A stretch of DNA of 7,955 nt from Clostridia bacterium (GTDB lineage Bacteria > Bacillota > Clostridia > Christensenellales > CAG-314), in assembly GCA_028710055.1 (NCBI GenBank), contig JAQUSX010000018.1, positions 1 to 7,955 of the forward strand. The letters run 5' to 3'. The notes under the pieces are model-generated. The model was not told the DNA's origin. It searched no databases and saw only the letters and a program-made list of their open reading frames with translations. Positions 1 to 7,955 of this stretch are shown here, piece by piece. The stretch's first letter is position 1. Every line of letters begins with the position of its first letter. The position numbers were made by a program, and so were the translations under genes.

Positions 1-387
1 TGGGTAATAAGTTCCAACAAAAAACGGATTGCCCGCGCTGTCCGTAAAAACGCTCATAGGCCACCCTCCGCCACCCGTTGCCGCTTGGCAAGCGCGCATA
101 TACACATTGTCTATGTCGGGTCTTTGTTCACGATCGATTTTTACGCTTACAAAATTTTCATTCAAAATTTTCGCTACCGACTCGTCTTCAAAACTTTCTT
201 TCGCCATAACGTGACACCAATGACACGAATAATAGCCGATACTAAGAAAAATGGGTTTATCTTCTCTATTAGCTTTACTAAACGCTTCCTCGCCCCAAGG
301 ATACCAGTCAATAGGGTTAAGAGCGTGTTGTTGCAAATACGGACTCGTTTCGTCCTTTAAATGATTTTTTTTATTCTTTTCAGCCAT
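1..387 (-). CDS. Thioredoxin-fold DUF255 protein (YyaL/SSP411 family), N-terminal part only
   Basis: The reading frame starts with ATG at 387 and runs open through 129 codons to the left edge, so the C-terminal part lies outside the window. The family (bacterial YyaL, animal SPATA20/SSP411) is usually about 600-700 residues: an N-terminal thioredoxin-like domain followed by an alpha/alpha-barrel resembling sugar epimerases. Its reaction is not established. Family hallmarks seen here are [18 protein letters not shown] (15-32), [10 protein letters not shown] (43-52), the redox-type motif CHWC with Cys55 and Cys58, [11 protein letters not shown] (83-93) and GGGGWP (105-110) near the window edge. 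No signal peptide is visible, so it is probably cytosolic. It is transcribed divergently from pyrG. The start matches the usual N-terminus of the family, but no Shine-Dalgarno sequence stands in front of it, only an A/T-rich stretch. Family assignment is secure; function is not. Confidence 0.93.
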   Translation of the reverse strand, partial: MAEKNKKNHLKDETSPYLQQHALNPIDWYPWGEEAFSKANREDKPIFLSIGYYSCHWCHVMAKESFEDESVAKILNENFVSVKIDREQRPDIDNVYMRACQAATGGGGWPMSVFTDSAGNPFFVGTYYP

Positions 388-477
388 ATTTATTAGTATT
401 TGCAAAAATTGTTGATTAAATTTATTAAAATTTTTTTAAAAAGCGTTGAGAATAATATTGTTTTTTGCTTCAAATTA

Positions 478-506
478 TTGAAAAAAAACTAAAAATATGG
501 TATTGT
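478..506 (+). promoter_or_regulatory. Predicted sigma-A promoter of pyrG
   Basis: A TTGAAA box (478-483) is separated by exactly 17 bases from TATTGT (501-506). A TG at 498-499 gives an extended -10 (TGGTATTGT). Transcription would begin near 513, leaving a leader of about 30 bases. That is too short for the CTP-responsive terminator hairpin known upstream of pyrG in Bacillus, and no G-run is seen at the likely start site. The rest of the 156-bp divergent gap (388-477) is almost pure A/T with no clear promoter for the minus-strand DUF255 gene. Confidence 0.7.
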
Positions 507-510
507 TTAA

Positions 511-2151
<1,641 letters not shown>

Positions 2152-2175
2152 ATATAACTTATAAATGAGTATATG

Positions 2176-2204
2176 AAAACCGCGTTATAAAACGCGGTTT
2201 TTTA
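2176..2204 (+). terminator. Intrinsic terminator after pyrG, possibly bidirectional
   Basis: A perfect 11-bp stem (2176-2186 with 2191-2201, core ACCGCGTT/AACGCGGT) encloses a 4-base loop (ATAA). It is followed by a T-run on the plus strand, where TTTTTT spans 2198-2203. The arms begin with AAAA, so the minus-strand transcript also ends the hairpin in UUUU. No other GC-rich hairpin is present in the gap 2152-2272, so this element may also stop the rubredoxin operon arriving from the right. The remaining bases (2205-2272) are A/T-rich and show nothing further. Confidence 0.9.
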
Positions 2205-2272
2205 ATTATAAATTGCTAAACACACTTAAGTAAATTTCAATTTTTTTTATACCTTATGTAATTTTGAACAAA

Positions 2273-2431
2273 TTAAATTTCTTCAAACTGATCTTTACCC
2301 GCTCCGCAAAGAGGACAAACCCAATCTTCGGGTATATCTTCCCATTTTGTTCCCGCCGCTATTCCGCTGTCGGGGTCGCCTTGCGTTTCATCATAAATGT
2401 ATCCGCAAATCATACATTTGTATTGTTTCAT
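2273..2431 (-). CDS. Rubredoxin
   Basis: This 52-residue protein is a one-electron carrier with a single iron held by four cysteines. Ligands are Cys6 and Cys9 in the first knuckle (CMICGY) and Cys39 and Cys42 in the second (CPLCG). The conserved [11 protein letters not shown] (18-28) and [16 protein letters not shown] (35-50) are typical, and the length is standard. A good AAGGAG site (2441-2446) precedes the ATG. The gene starts only 29 bases after the fprA stop, on the same strand, as third gene of the operon. The known role of rubredoxin next to a flavodiiron protein is to donate electrons to it. In Moorella this domain is fused behind a flavin reductase domain (Hrb). Here it is a free protein, so it presumably shuttles between the flavin reductase-like protein and FprA in the cytosol. 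Confidence 0.97.
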   Translation of the reverse strand: MKQYKCMICGYIYDETQGDPDSGIAAGTKWEDIPEDWVCPLCGAGKDQFEEI

Positions 2432-2460
2432 TGATTTTATCTCCTTTTATTTTATTTATT

Positions 2461-3654
2461 TTATTCCTGCAGTTTCGCCGCGAAATTTCTGCCGTATTCG
2501 CGTAATTTTTCCGTAACATCCTCATCGGGCGTCCACAGCGTTTTAAAGCCTTCGTCTATTAAAGTAAAGCCCGCTTTCGTTAATTCTTCGTTTATCATTT
2601 TCACAGACTCGCCGCTCCAACCGTAACTGCCAAAAGCCGCCGCGTATTTATTTTTCATTTTCATTCCGCGGATAAGCTCCAGTATTCCCGCGGTGGAATA
2701 CAGATAGCCGTTATTAACGGTAGGCGAACCTACTAAAATAGCTTTCGAGCGGAAAACTTCCGTTATAATATCGGTCTTGTCGAATTTTGACGAATTTAAA
2801 AGTTTTATAGTTACTTCTTTGTCGGCTTGCTCGATACCGCAAGCGATAGCTTCCGCCATTTTGCGCGTGGAATTCCACATCGTATCGTAAACGATAGATA
2901 TTTGGTTTTCTTTATATCCGTCAGCCCATGCCAAATATTTTTTTACTATTTCAATAGGGTTTTCTCTCCAAATCAATCCGTGACTAGGGCATATCGTATC
3001 GATAGGCAGATTCATTTGCATTATTTCTTTGATTTTTTTCGTCACCATAACGCTAAACGGAGTCAAAATATTCGCGTAATATTTCAAAGCCTCTTCGTAT
3101 AGCTGGCTTTGGTCAACGGTATCGTTAAACAGCGACTCGGTTGCGAAATGCTGACCAAAACCGTCGTTACTAAACAATATATTCTCGCCGCTCAAATAAC
3201 TAAACATAGTATCGGGCCAATGCAGCATCGGCGCTTCAATAAAAGTCAATTCCGTGTCGCCAAGGTTAAGCTTGTCCCCTGTTTTTACAACGACAAAATT
3301 CCAGTCTTTATGATACTGACCTTTGATTGATTTTACAGCGTTCGCCGTGCAGTAAATCGGCGTATTTGGGATTTCGCTCATCAAAGCGGGCAGCGAACCG
3401 CTGTGGTCCACCTCGCCGTGATTTGCTATGATAAAGTCGATTTTATTTAAATCGATTTCTTTTTTGAGTTTACCGACAAACTCTTTGTCATACGGCATCC
3501 AAACGGTATCGATAAGGGCGGCTTTTTTGTCCTTGATAAGATAAGAATTATACGACGAGCCTCTGTGCGTAGAAAATTCGTCTCCGTGAAATTTTTTCAA
3601 TTCCCAGTCGGTTTTGCCGACCCAAGTCACTTTGCTGGTAATTTTTTTACTCAT
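2461..3654 (-). CDS. fprA: A-type flavodiiron protein (O2/NO reductase)
   Basis: Flavodiiron proteins reduce O2 to water and/or NO to N2O in the cytosol of anaerobes, taking electrons from rubredoxin through FMN to a diiron site. The 397 residues are the usual class A length. The N-terminal metallo-beta-lactamase-like domain (about 1-250) has every diiron ligand: His79, Glu81, Asp83 and His84 in HGEVDH, then His145, Asp164 and His225. Glu81 replaces the second His of true hydrolases (HxHxDH), which marks a flavodiiron protein. The C-terminal flavodoxin domain (about 252-395) has the FMN phosphate loop (YDTMWNSTRKMA, 256-267), SPTVNNG (310-316) and FGSYGWSGE (341-349). There is no C-terminal rubredoxin or reductase extension, so partners must be separate, and both are adjacent. 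A GAAGG site (3663-3667) precedes the ATG by 8 bases and includes the final base of the upstream stop codon. Coupled translation with the flavin reductase gene is likely. O2 versus NO preference cannot be read from the sequence. Confidence 0.97.
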   Translation of the reverse strand: MSKKITSKVTWVGKTDWELKKFHGDEFSTHRGSSYNSYLIKDKKAALIDTVWMPYDKEFVGKLKKEIDLNKIDFIIANHGEVDHSGSLPALMSEIPNTPIYCTANAVKSIKGQYHKDWNFVVVKTGDKLNLGDTELTFIEAPMLHWPDTMFSYLSGENILFSNDGFGQHFATESLFNDTVDQSQLYEEALKYYANILTPFSVMVTKKIKEIMQMNLPIDTICPSHGLIWRENPIEIVKKYLAWADGYKENQISIVYDTMWNSTRKMAEAIACGIEQADKEVTIKLLNSSKFDKTDIITEVFRSKAILVGSPTVNNGYLYSTAGILELIRGMKMKNKYAAAFGSYGWSGESVKMINEELTKAGFTLIDEGFKTLWTPDEDVTEKLREYGRNFAAKLQE

Positions 3655-3666
3655 AATATTTTCCTT

Positions 3667-4173
3667 CTATTTGTTTTCTTTTATATACGTAGGCGCGTTT
3701 TTTGGCATTTTTGCCTTTATAACCCTTTGATAATACGAATAAGTCATAGGGGTATCGCTCGAAACAACGTCGGCGTCAATAACTTTGCCTATAAAAACAG
3801 TATGTGTGGCCGTTTCCGTTTTGCCTACTAGTTCGCACGTAAAATAAGCGCAGCCTTCGGAAAGAACGGGCATATCTTGTTTTACTTCGTATTCTACCGT
3901 TTTAAATTTATCAAAATCCTTACCCGAACGAAAACCAAAAAGACCTAAAATAAGCGGATTTATTTTTTCACCAAGTACGTTTATGCAAAATCTCTTTGTT
4001 TTTGCGATACAGGGATTTGTAAAGTTGTCGTGATTTATGCTTAACGCGATAAGAGGCGGCTCGGAGGTTATTTGCATAACGCTATTCGCGACGCATCCTG
4101 TAGGTCTTTCGCCGTCCAAAGTGGAAACGATATAAACGCCGTAAGACAAATTGTAAAAAGCCTTTAGGTTCAT
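3667..4173 (-). CDS. Flavin reductase-domain protein, likely NAD(P)H:rubredoxin oxidoreductase (Hrb N-terminal-like)
   Basis: This 168-residue protein belongs to the FMN-binding flavin reductase family. Visible family segments are YGVYIVST (11-18), GCVANSVMQITSEPPLIALSI (26-46, the flavin-binding core), FGFRSGKDFDKF (79-90), THTVFIGKV (123-131) and PMTYSYYQRVI (142-152). It is cytosolic, with no signal peptide. In Moorella, high-molecular-weight rubredoxin (Hrb) joins this domain to a C-terminal rubredoxin and passes NADH electrons to FprA. The present protein ends at APTYIKENK, about where I expect the linker to rubredoxin in the fused form, and a rubredoxin is encoded two genes on. The inference is that it is the NAD(P)H-oxidising entry point of this operon. 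Free flavin reduction for another use is possible. AAAGGAG (4180-4186) precedes the ATG. It is the first gene of the operon, 12 bases from fprA. Confidence 0.9.
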   Translation of the reverse strand: MNLKAFYNLSYGVYIVSTLDGERPTGCVANSVMQITSEPPLIALSINHDNFTNPCIAKTKRFCINVLGEKINPLILGLFGFRSGKDFDKFKTVEYEVKQDMPVLSEGCAYFTCELVGKTETATHTVFIGKVIDADVVSSDTPMTYSYYQRVIKAKMPKNAPTYIKENK

Positions 4174-4206
4174 ATTTTTCTCCTTTCACTCTTTGCCGTT
4201 TTCTTA

Positions 4207-4215
4207 ATTATATCA
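4207..4215 (-). promoter_or_regulatory. Extended -10 promoter of the flavin reductase-fprA-rubredoxin operon
   Basis: On the minus strand the sequence reads TGATATAAT: a perfect TATAAT (complement of 4207-4212) with the TG extension (4213-4215). Transcription should start near 4200, about 27 bases before the ATG at 4173. No good -35 box stands 16-18 bases upstream (CATAAA at 17), which fits an extended -10 promoter or one that depends on an activator. Confidence 0.7.
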
Positions 4216-4229
4216 CAAAATTTCTTGGC

Positions 4230-4252
4230 TTTATGTATTAAAGTTACATAAA
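4230..4252. promoter_or_regulatory. Perfect inverted repeat, candidate operator of the fprA operon
   Basis: TTTATGTA (4230-4237) and TACATAAA (4245-4252) are exact inverted copies separated by 7 bases. They cover roughly -30 to -52 relative to the predicted start of transcription, overlapping the missing -35 region. A dimeric regulator could bind here. The half-site does not match the Rex (TTGTTAA-type), FNR (TTGAT) or PerR (TTATAAT) patterns I know. The DNA is A/T-rich, so chance is a real alternative. Confidence 0.4.
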
Positions 4253-4285
4253 AAAATAAAAAGACCGTTCAAACGTCGGTCTTTT
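4247..4285 (-). terminator. Intrinsic terminator of the ABC transporter gene
   Basis: A 9-bp stem (4259-4267 with 4277-4285, core AGACCG/CGGTCT) with a 9-base loop lies 22 bases past the ABC stop codon. On the minus strand it is followed by a T-rich tail (complement of 4247-4258). The tail overlaps one arm of the inverted repeat in front of the fprA operon, so the 134-bp gap is tightly packed and the two minus-strand units are transcribed separately. Confidence 0.85.
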
Positions 4286-4307
4286 ATTTTATCAGGATTT
4301 ATGATAC

Positions 4308-6815
4308 TTATTCCGTTCTCAAAGCTATGACGGGGTCTTTCTTTGCCGCTATACGAGCGGGGATTATTCCCGCAATCATAGTCAAAATAAAGCTTATTAT
4401 AACCAAGGGCAAAGCGTGATACAAAAAGCTTAACTGCGCGAGATTGCTTAGAAGGGGGAACAAGCGGGCTACTATCAAATTTATTACAAAAGTCAATAGA
4501 TACGATACGATAACTCCCATCATTCCCGCCATAAGTCCGATGACGAAAGTTTCCGCTATAAAGACATTTGAAATATCTTTTTTGCGCGCTCCCAAAGCTC
4601 TAAGAACGCCTATTTCGCGGGTACGCTCAACGACAGATACGTACGTTATTATGCCTATCATTATCGACGAAACCACAAGCGATATCGCCGCGAATACTAT
4701 CAAAACGGTGGATATAGCGTCGACAACCGTCCCCATTGACGAGGTTATAAGCGAAGTAGTATCGGAAAAACGGATTTGGTCTTCTTCCGCGAGTCCTTCG
4801 TTATATGCCGTCAATATATTTATTATTTCGGTTTTCGCTTCAAAATCGCGAGCGTAAAAAGATATCGAACGGGGCATATTATCCGCGCCCAAAAGTTTTT
4901 CCACGTTGTCCCAGGTTTCGTTCGTTCTGACTACTGTCGTGCCGAAATTAAATATTTCCGTTCCGTCTTTGCTTGCAACCGTTGGATACGTGCCGTTATT
5001 TATCATAATAATATCGCTGCTTTCCAGTAAACTTACTAAACTTCCTTCCGATTCCGTTTCGCGAAGTTTATTAGAAAGATCTTGCGTATAAACGATGCCC
5101 GTTTCGTAAAAGTCGCTTGTGGCGTCTTCATTTACTCTTAATATCGCTGTAATAGTTAGCGTAATAGCATTTTCACTTGAATATATCGACGCGTATTCTT
5201 CCTGGGTTTTCGGCGTTAAAGTCAGCATTTTACCGTAAGGAGTATCGCTCGTGGTGGCGGTATAATAATCTTCATTCGGCACGAGTTTAAATTCCATTCC
5301 CAAAAAATCGCTTGCCGTAAATCCCGTTTCAATCTCTTCATCAGAAAAACCGAGAGCAAGCAATACGGATTTATCAATCTGATTTTTAGAATTTAAAATC
5401 AAAGCTAGCTGATTGTATTCTGTAGGATACGCGCCAGCCAAAACGTCGTAATTGCTTTTCATAAATTCGTCGTTATCAAGTAGTTTATCCCAGTTAACGC
5501 CGCTATGGGTGGACGAATATGATTCGGCGTATTGCATAAGTTTTGACATATCCATATTGACCATCATTTCTTCCATAGAATACGTGGGTATGGAAAGTTT
5601 ACTAACGGTTCCGTTATTCGACGTAAACAGATTTTCAACTATACCGTAATTATATTCTATTGACGTGACAAGTTCTATCGGGTCTCCGTCCTCGTCAACG
5701 GCGTTTAATATTTTTGAGTTTATATAATCCAAATATTCTTGCGTAAATTTATTTTCATGCTGCGCGGATGCAAAATCCTCGTACGTTATCATAGCGGATG
5801 CGGTTATACCCGTTTCGTTCAATGGCAAATAAGTGCCTTCGTCGTCGCTGGGTCCGAAATTATCCATTAATGAACTTCTGTCTAAAATTGACGAATATAC
5901 GGTTAACGGATAAGAAGCAAGCGTGTTTTGCTGCAAACTGTCTATATAAAGGTTAAATCCGTTCGCCACCGAAAGCACCAAAGCGATGCCTATTATGCCT
6001 ATGCTTCCCGCAAAGCTCGTCATAAAAGTTCTGCCGCGTTTGCTGAACAAGTTTTTCAAACTAAGTTTTAGCGAAGTAAACCAGCTCATTCCTGATTTTT
6101 TCTTCGGTTTTTCTTTTTTGACTTCCGCTATATCTTCCAATGGTTTTGTGTCGTCGACGATTTTTCCGTCCAATAGTTTTACTATTCGAGTTGCGTATTT
6201 ATCCGATAACTCAGAGTTGTGCGTCACCATTACGACAAGCCTTGTTTCGGAGATTTTTTTGAGTAATTCCATTATTTGAATACTCATAACGCTGTCGACA
6301 GCGCCTGTCGGCTCGTCGGCTAAAACTATCGTGGGGTCGTTGACCAATGCTCTTGCAATCGCAACACGCTGCATTTGTCCGCCCGAAAGCTGATTTGGTT
6401 TTTTGTGGATTTGGTTTGCCAAACCTACTTCTTCCAAAGCTTTTTTCGCGCGCTCAACCCTTTCTTTTTTTGATACTCCCGCCAAGGTCAGCGAAAGCTC
6501 TACGTTTTCCAAAACCGTTTGGTGCGGTATCAGATTATAATTTTGAAAGACAAAACCGATGGAATTATTTCTGTATGTATCCCAATCTCCGTCTTTATAG
6601 TCTTTTGTTGAAATTCCGTTAATAGTAAGATCGCCTTCGGTGTAACGGTCAAGCCCGCCGATAATATTTAATAAAGTAGTTTTGCCGCAGCCTGAAGGAC
6701 CAAGCACGCAGACGAATTCGTTTTCTCGAAAATTAACGGAAATATTTTCCAAAGCCACTACGTCGGTATTATTCGCTACAGGATAAATTTTTGTAATGTT
6801 TTTTAATTTTAGCAT
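4308..6815 (-). CDS. Fused ABC transporter ATPase-permease, MacB/FtsX-type (type VII)
   Basis: One 835-residue polypeptide carries the ATPase and the permease. ATPase domain (about 1-230): Walker A GPSGCGKTT (39-47), Q-loop Gln91, signature LSGGQ (143-147), Walker B IVLADEP (163-169), D-loop GAVD (171-174), His199 of the H-loop. A Lys-rich linker (232-241) follows. The permease has one membrane helix at about 266-288, a large extracytoplasmic domain (about 290-695), then three helices at about 697-725, 752-784 and 799-819. The FtsX-type cytoplasmic loop VVERTREIGVLRALGARKKDI lies at 728-748 and the typical end PVIALRTE at 828-835. Such proteins usually work as dimers and transmit ATP-driven motion to the outer face (antibiotic efflux, lipoprotein release, hydrolase activation) rather than moving solute through a pore. 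No membrane-fusion partner or two-component system is adjacent, so the substrate is unknown. The extracytoplasmic domain is roughly twice that of MacB. AAGGAG (6821-6826) precedes the ATG; terminators on both sides suggest a single-gene unit. Confidence 0.93.
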   Translation of the reverse strand: MLKLKNITKIYPVANNTDVVALENISVNFRENEFVCVLGPSGCGKTTLLNIIGGLDRYTEGDLTINGISTKDYKDGDWDTYRNNSIGFVFQNYNLIPHQTVLENVELSLTLAGVSKKERVERAKKALEEVGLANQIHKKPNQLSGGQMQRVAIARALVNDPTIVLADEPTGAVDSVMSIQIMELLKKISETRLVVMVTHNSELSDKYATRIVKLLDGKIVDDTKPLEDIAEVKKEKPKKKSGMSWFTSLKLSLKNLFSKRGRTFMTSFAGSIGIIGIALVLSVANGFNLYIDSLQQNTLASYPLTVYSSILDRSSLMDNFGPSDDEGTYLPLNETGITASAMITYEDFASAQHENKFTQEYLDYINSKILNAVDEDGDPIELVTSIEYNYGIVENLFTSNNGTVSKLSIPTYSMEEMMVNMDMSKLMQYAESYSSTHSGVNWDKLLDNDEFMKSNYDVLAGAYPTEYNQLALILNSKNQIDKSVLLALGFSDEEIETGFTASDFLGMEFKLVPNEDYYTATTSDTPYGKMLTLTPKTQEEYASIYSSENAITLTITAILRVNEDATSDFYETGIVYTQDLSNKLRETESEGSLVSLLESSDIIMINNGTYPTVASKDGTEIFNFGTTVVRTNETWDNVEKLLGADNMPRSISFYARDFEAKTEIINILTAYNEGLAEEDQIRFSDTTSLITSSMGTVVDAISTVLIVFAAISLVVSSIMIGIITYVSVVERTREIGVLRALGARKKDISNVFIAETFVIGLMAGMMGVIVSYLLTFVINLIVARLFPLLSNLAQLSFLYHALPLVIISFILTMIAGIIPARIAAKKDPVIALRTE

Positions 6816-6836
6816 AAGTACTCCTTATATTTTATT

Positions 6837-6842
6837 ATTATA
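6837..6842 (-). promoter_or_regulatory. Possible -10 element of the ABC transporter gene
   Basis: A perfect TATAAT on the minus strand lies 21 bases before the start codon, immediately preceded by a GGGGGT run. No recognisable -35 stands 16-18 bases upstream, and transcription would start only a few bases before the ribosome binding site (6821-6826). The call is weak. The rest of the gap up to the next terminator (6843-6920) is A/T-rich with no other clear element. Confidence 0.3.
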
Positions 6843-6923
6843 ACCCCCTTTTGCGAAATTTATATGATAAAAATGAAATGAATTTTTGTATAACTTTTAA
6901 AAAAATACCAATCTAATTAAATA

Positions 6924-6956
6924 AAAAAACGACGGCATTTTTAACCGACGTTTTTT
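6924..6956 (-). terminator. Intrinsic terminator after the beta-propeller gene
   Basis: The arms 6924-6935 and 6945-6956 pair over 12 positions with a single central mismatch (6932/6948) around a 9-base loop. The GC core is CGTCGG/CCGTCG on the minus strand, followed by a run of seven T on that strand. It lies 33 bases after the stop codon at 6990 and separates this gene from the ABC transporter gene. The plus strand also ends in six T, so it may work in both directions. Confidence 0.8.
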
Positions 6957-6989
6957 ATTTCTAGTATTAAAAAGGTAAATTTTGTTTGA

Positions 6990-7955
6990 TTATTTGGAAG
7001 GATCAGCTTCCTCAATTTGCATGGAGTAAATTTCATTGAAGTTTTGCATATCGTAGCTTATCATAACGTTATTAGAGAACACGTAAAGCACGTCGCCTAT
7101 ATAAAGTCCTCTCATACTTCCCCAATACCAGTCATAACCACCGTTAGTCAAATCCAACGCGGCTAGTTGCACAAATCCTTGCTCAGCGTCGTAAGAATAA
7201 ACCAAATAAACGTTATCTGCGGGAAAAGCGATAATATTTCTTTCATAGTTAATCAATATAGCCTTGTGGTTATACGTCGCTTCGGAATAATACAATCCGT
7301 CAATGATAAGAGAATGTTCTTCGGTTACGTTTGTTTTGTCGCTTGTATTGAACATAGAAAGTTTGAGATAGCCCGCTCCGCCTGTTTGCTCGTCGGCGTC
7401 TCTGCCAAGACCGAACAGCAAATTTTCGCCGTAATTATGCAAATAGTTAGAAAATCCAGGGATTTTTAATTCGCCCATAACAATCGGGTTTGCGGGATTG
7501 CTAAGATTTATGCTAAACAACGGATCCATTTGTCTGAACGTTACGATATAACCCGTATTACCGTCAAACCTTGCGGAATAAACTCTTTCTCCTTGCGCGA
7601 GATTTTGAAGCTGTCCGACAACGGTCAAGTTCTCATTCAAAATATATAGATTGTTATAAGTTTCGGAACCGCTACCGGTCGAAGTCGAGCTGCCGTCGCT
7701 TTCATTTACCGTATAAGTCCAAGAGTTAAGGGTAGTAACTATTCTAAAATAACCGTTGTATTCGTCCATTGAAAACTGGTTCAAAACGGTACCTTCCACT
7801 TTTGCGCTTGCTTTTTCTTCGATATAACCGTTATTTAATGAGAATTTTGTAATCAAAGAATTATTGTAGGAAGTATATACGTTTCCTTCTTTTTCAGTTT
7901 CGTGTATTGAACTTATGACGTAGAGATTATCCGTATTCATATAAATCTCTCCGCC
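6990..7955 (-). CDS. Large beta-propeller domain protein (PF09826-like), C-terminal part
   Basis: The frame is open from the right edge to the stop at 6990 (321 codons in the window). The N-terminus is outside. Numbering from the Met at 7940, family-like segments are DNLYVIS (4-10), LNQFSMDEYNGYFRI (53-67), LAQGERVYSARFDGNTGYIVTFRQMDPLF split over 114-142, GELKIPGFSNYLH (156-168), and GLYIGDVLYVFSNN (278-291) near the end. Repeated short strand-turn units such as NNLYIL and DNVYLVYS fit propeller blades. Proteins of this family are normally secreted or membrane-anchored on the outer face, with a signal sequence at the missing N-terminus; their function is not established. A Ser/Gly/Thr-rich stretch (80-94) looks like a surface loop. 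The Met at 7940 has a GGAG 8 bases upstream, but the frame stays open beyond it (GGEIY) and a start there would cut through a blade, so I treat the gene as partial. Confidence 0.88.
   Translation of the reverse strand, partial: GGEIYMNTDNLYVISSIHETEKEGNVYTSYNNSLITKFSLNNGYIEEKASAKVEGTVLNQFSMDEYNGYFRIVTTLNSWTYTVNESDGSSTSTGSGSETYNNLYILNENLTVVGQLQNLAQGERVYSARFDGNTGYIVTFRQMDPLFSINLSNPANPIVMGELKIPGFSNYLHNYGENLLFGLGRDADEQTGGAGYLKLSMFNTSDKTNVTEEHSLIIDGLYYSEATYNHKAILINYERNIIAFPADNVYLVYSYDAEQGFVQLAALDLTNGGYDWYWGSMRGLYIGDVLYVFSNNVMISYDMQNFNEIYSMQIEEADPSK

Noticed and set aside
29..360. Two plus-strand open frames at the left end
   Set aside because: They are antisense to the clearly recognisable DUF255 coding sequence and resemble no known family.
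2461..3654. Reading the HGEVDH protein as a generic metallo-beta-lactamase hydrolase
   Set aside because: Glu81 in place of the usual His, the full diiron ligand set, the C-terminal flavodoxin domain and the adjacent rubredoxin all specify a flavodiiron protein.
4444..6622. Several plus-strand open frames opposite the ABC transporter
   Set aside because: All are shadows of the minus-strand gene, which carries every ABC ATPase motif in frame. None has a plausible ribosome site plus family motif.
7167..7469. Plus-strand 100-codon open frame
   Set aside because: It is antisense to the beta-propeller gene, whose conserved blade motifs lie in the same bases.
7926..7940. ATG at 7940 as a true start of a 316-residue propeller protein
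   Set aside because: A GGAG lies upstream, but the frame remains open to the window edge with propeller-like residues, and the protein would lack both a signal peptide and part of a blade.

Overview
The window looks like chromosomal DNA from a strictly anaerobic, low-to-moderate GC Gram-positive bacterium, most likely an uncultured Clostridia-type Firmicute. The reasons are strong AAGGAG-type ribosome binding sites, sigma-A-like promoters with extended -10 elements, U-tailed intrinsic terminators, A/T-rich intergenic DNA, and a flavodiiron protein/rubredoxin operon typical of obligate anaerobes. Taxonomy is inferred from gene content and style, not from a marker search.

Layout from left to right. 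(1) Positions 1-387, minus strand: the N-terminal fifth of a YyaL/SSP411-type thioredoxin-fold protein (DUF255), cut by the left edge. (2) A 156-bp divergent intergenic region carries a good promoter for pyrG. (3) Positions 544-2151, plus strand: complete CTP synthase (pyrG), followed by a strong hairpin terminator at 2176-2204 that lies between pyrG and the convergent operon. (4) Positions 4173 down to 2273, minus strand: a three-gene operon of flavin reductase, A-type flavodiiron protein (fprA) and rubredoxin. It has its own extended -10 promoter and a perfect inverted repeat over the -35 region. (5) Positions 6815 down to 4308, minus strand: an 835-residue fused ATPase-permease of the MacB/FtsX type, with a terminator just after it. 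(6) Positions 7955 down to 6990, minus strand: the C-terminal part of a large beta-propeller protein (PF09826-like), cut by the right edge, with its own terminator.

The three-gene operon is the functional core of the window. A flavin reductase-type protein (NAD(P)H side), a rubredoxin (one-electron carrier) and a flavodiiron protein (reduces O2 to water and/or NO to N2O) make a complete electron chain for oxygen or nitric oxide detoxification. In some acetogens (Moorella Hrb) the first and last activities are one fused polypeptide. Here they are separate genes placed on either side of fprA. PyrG is a housekeeping pyrimidine enzyme. The ABC protein and the beta-propeller protein act at the cell envelope, with unknown substrates.

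I found no tRNA, rRNA, CRISPR array, insertion sequence, phage gene or attachment site, and no convincing new defence or metabolic system. All gaps between genes are shorter than 200 bases and are described below.
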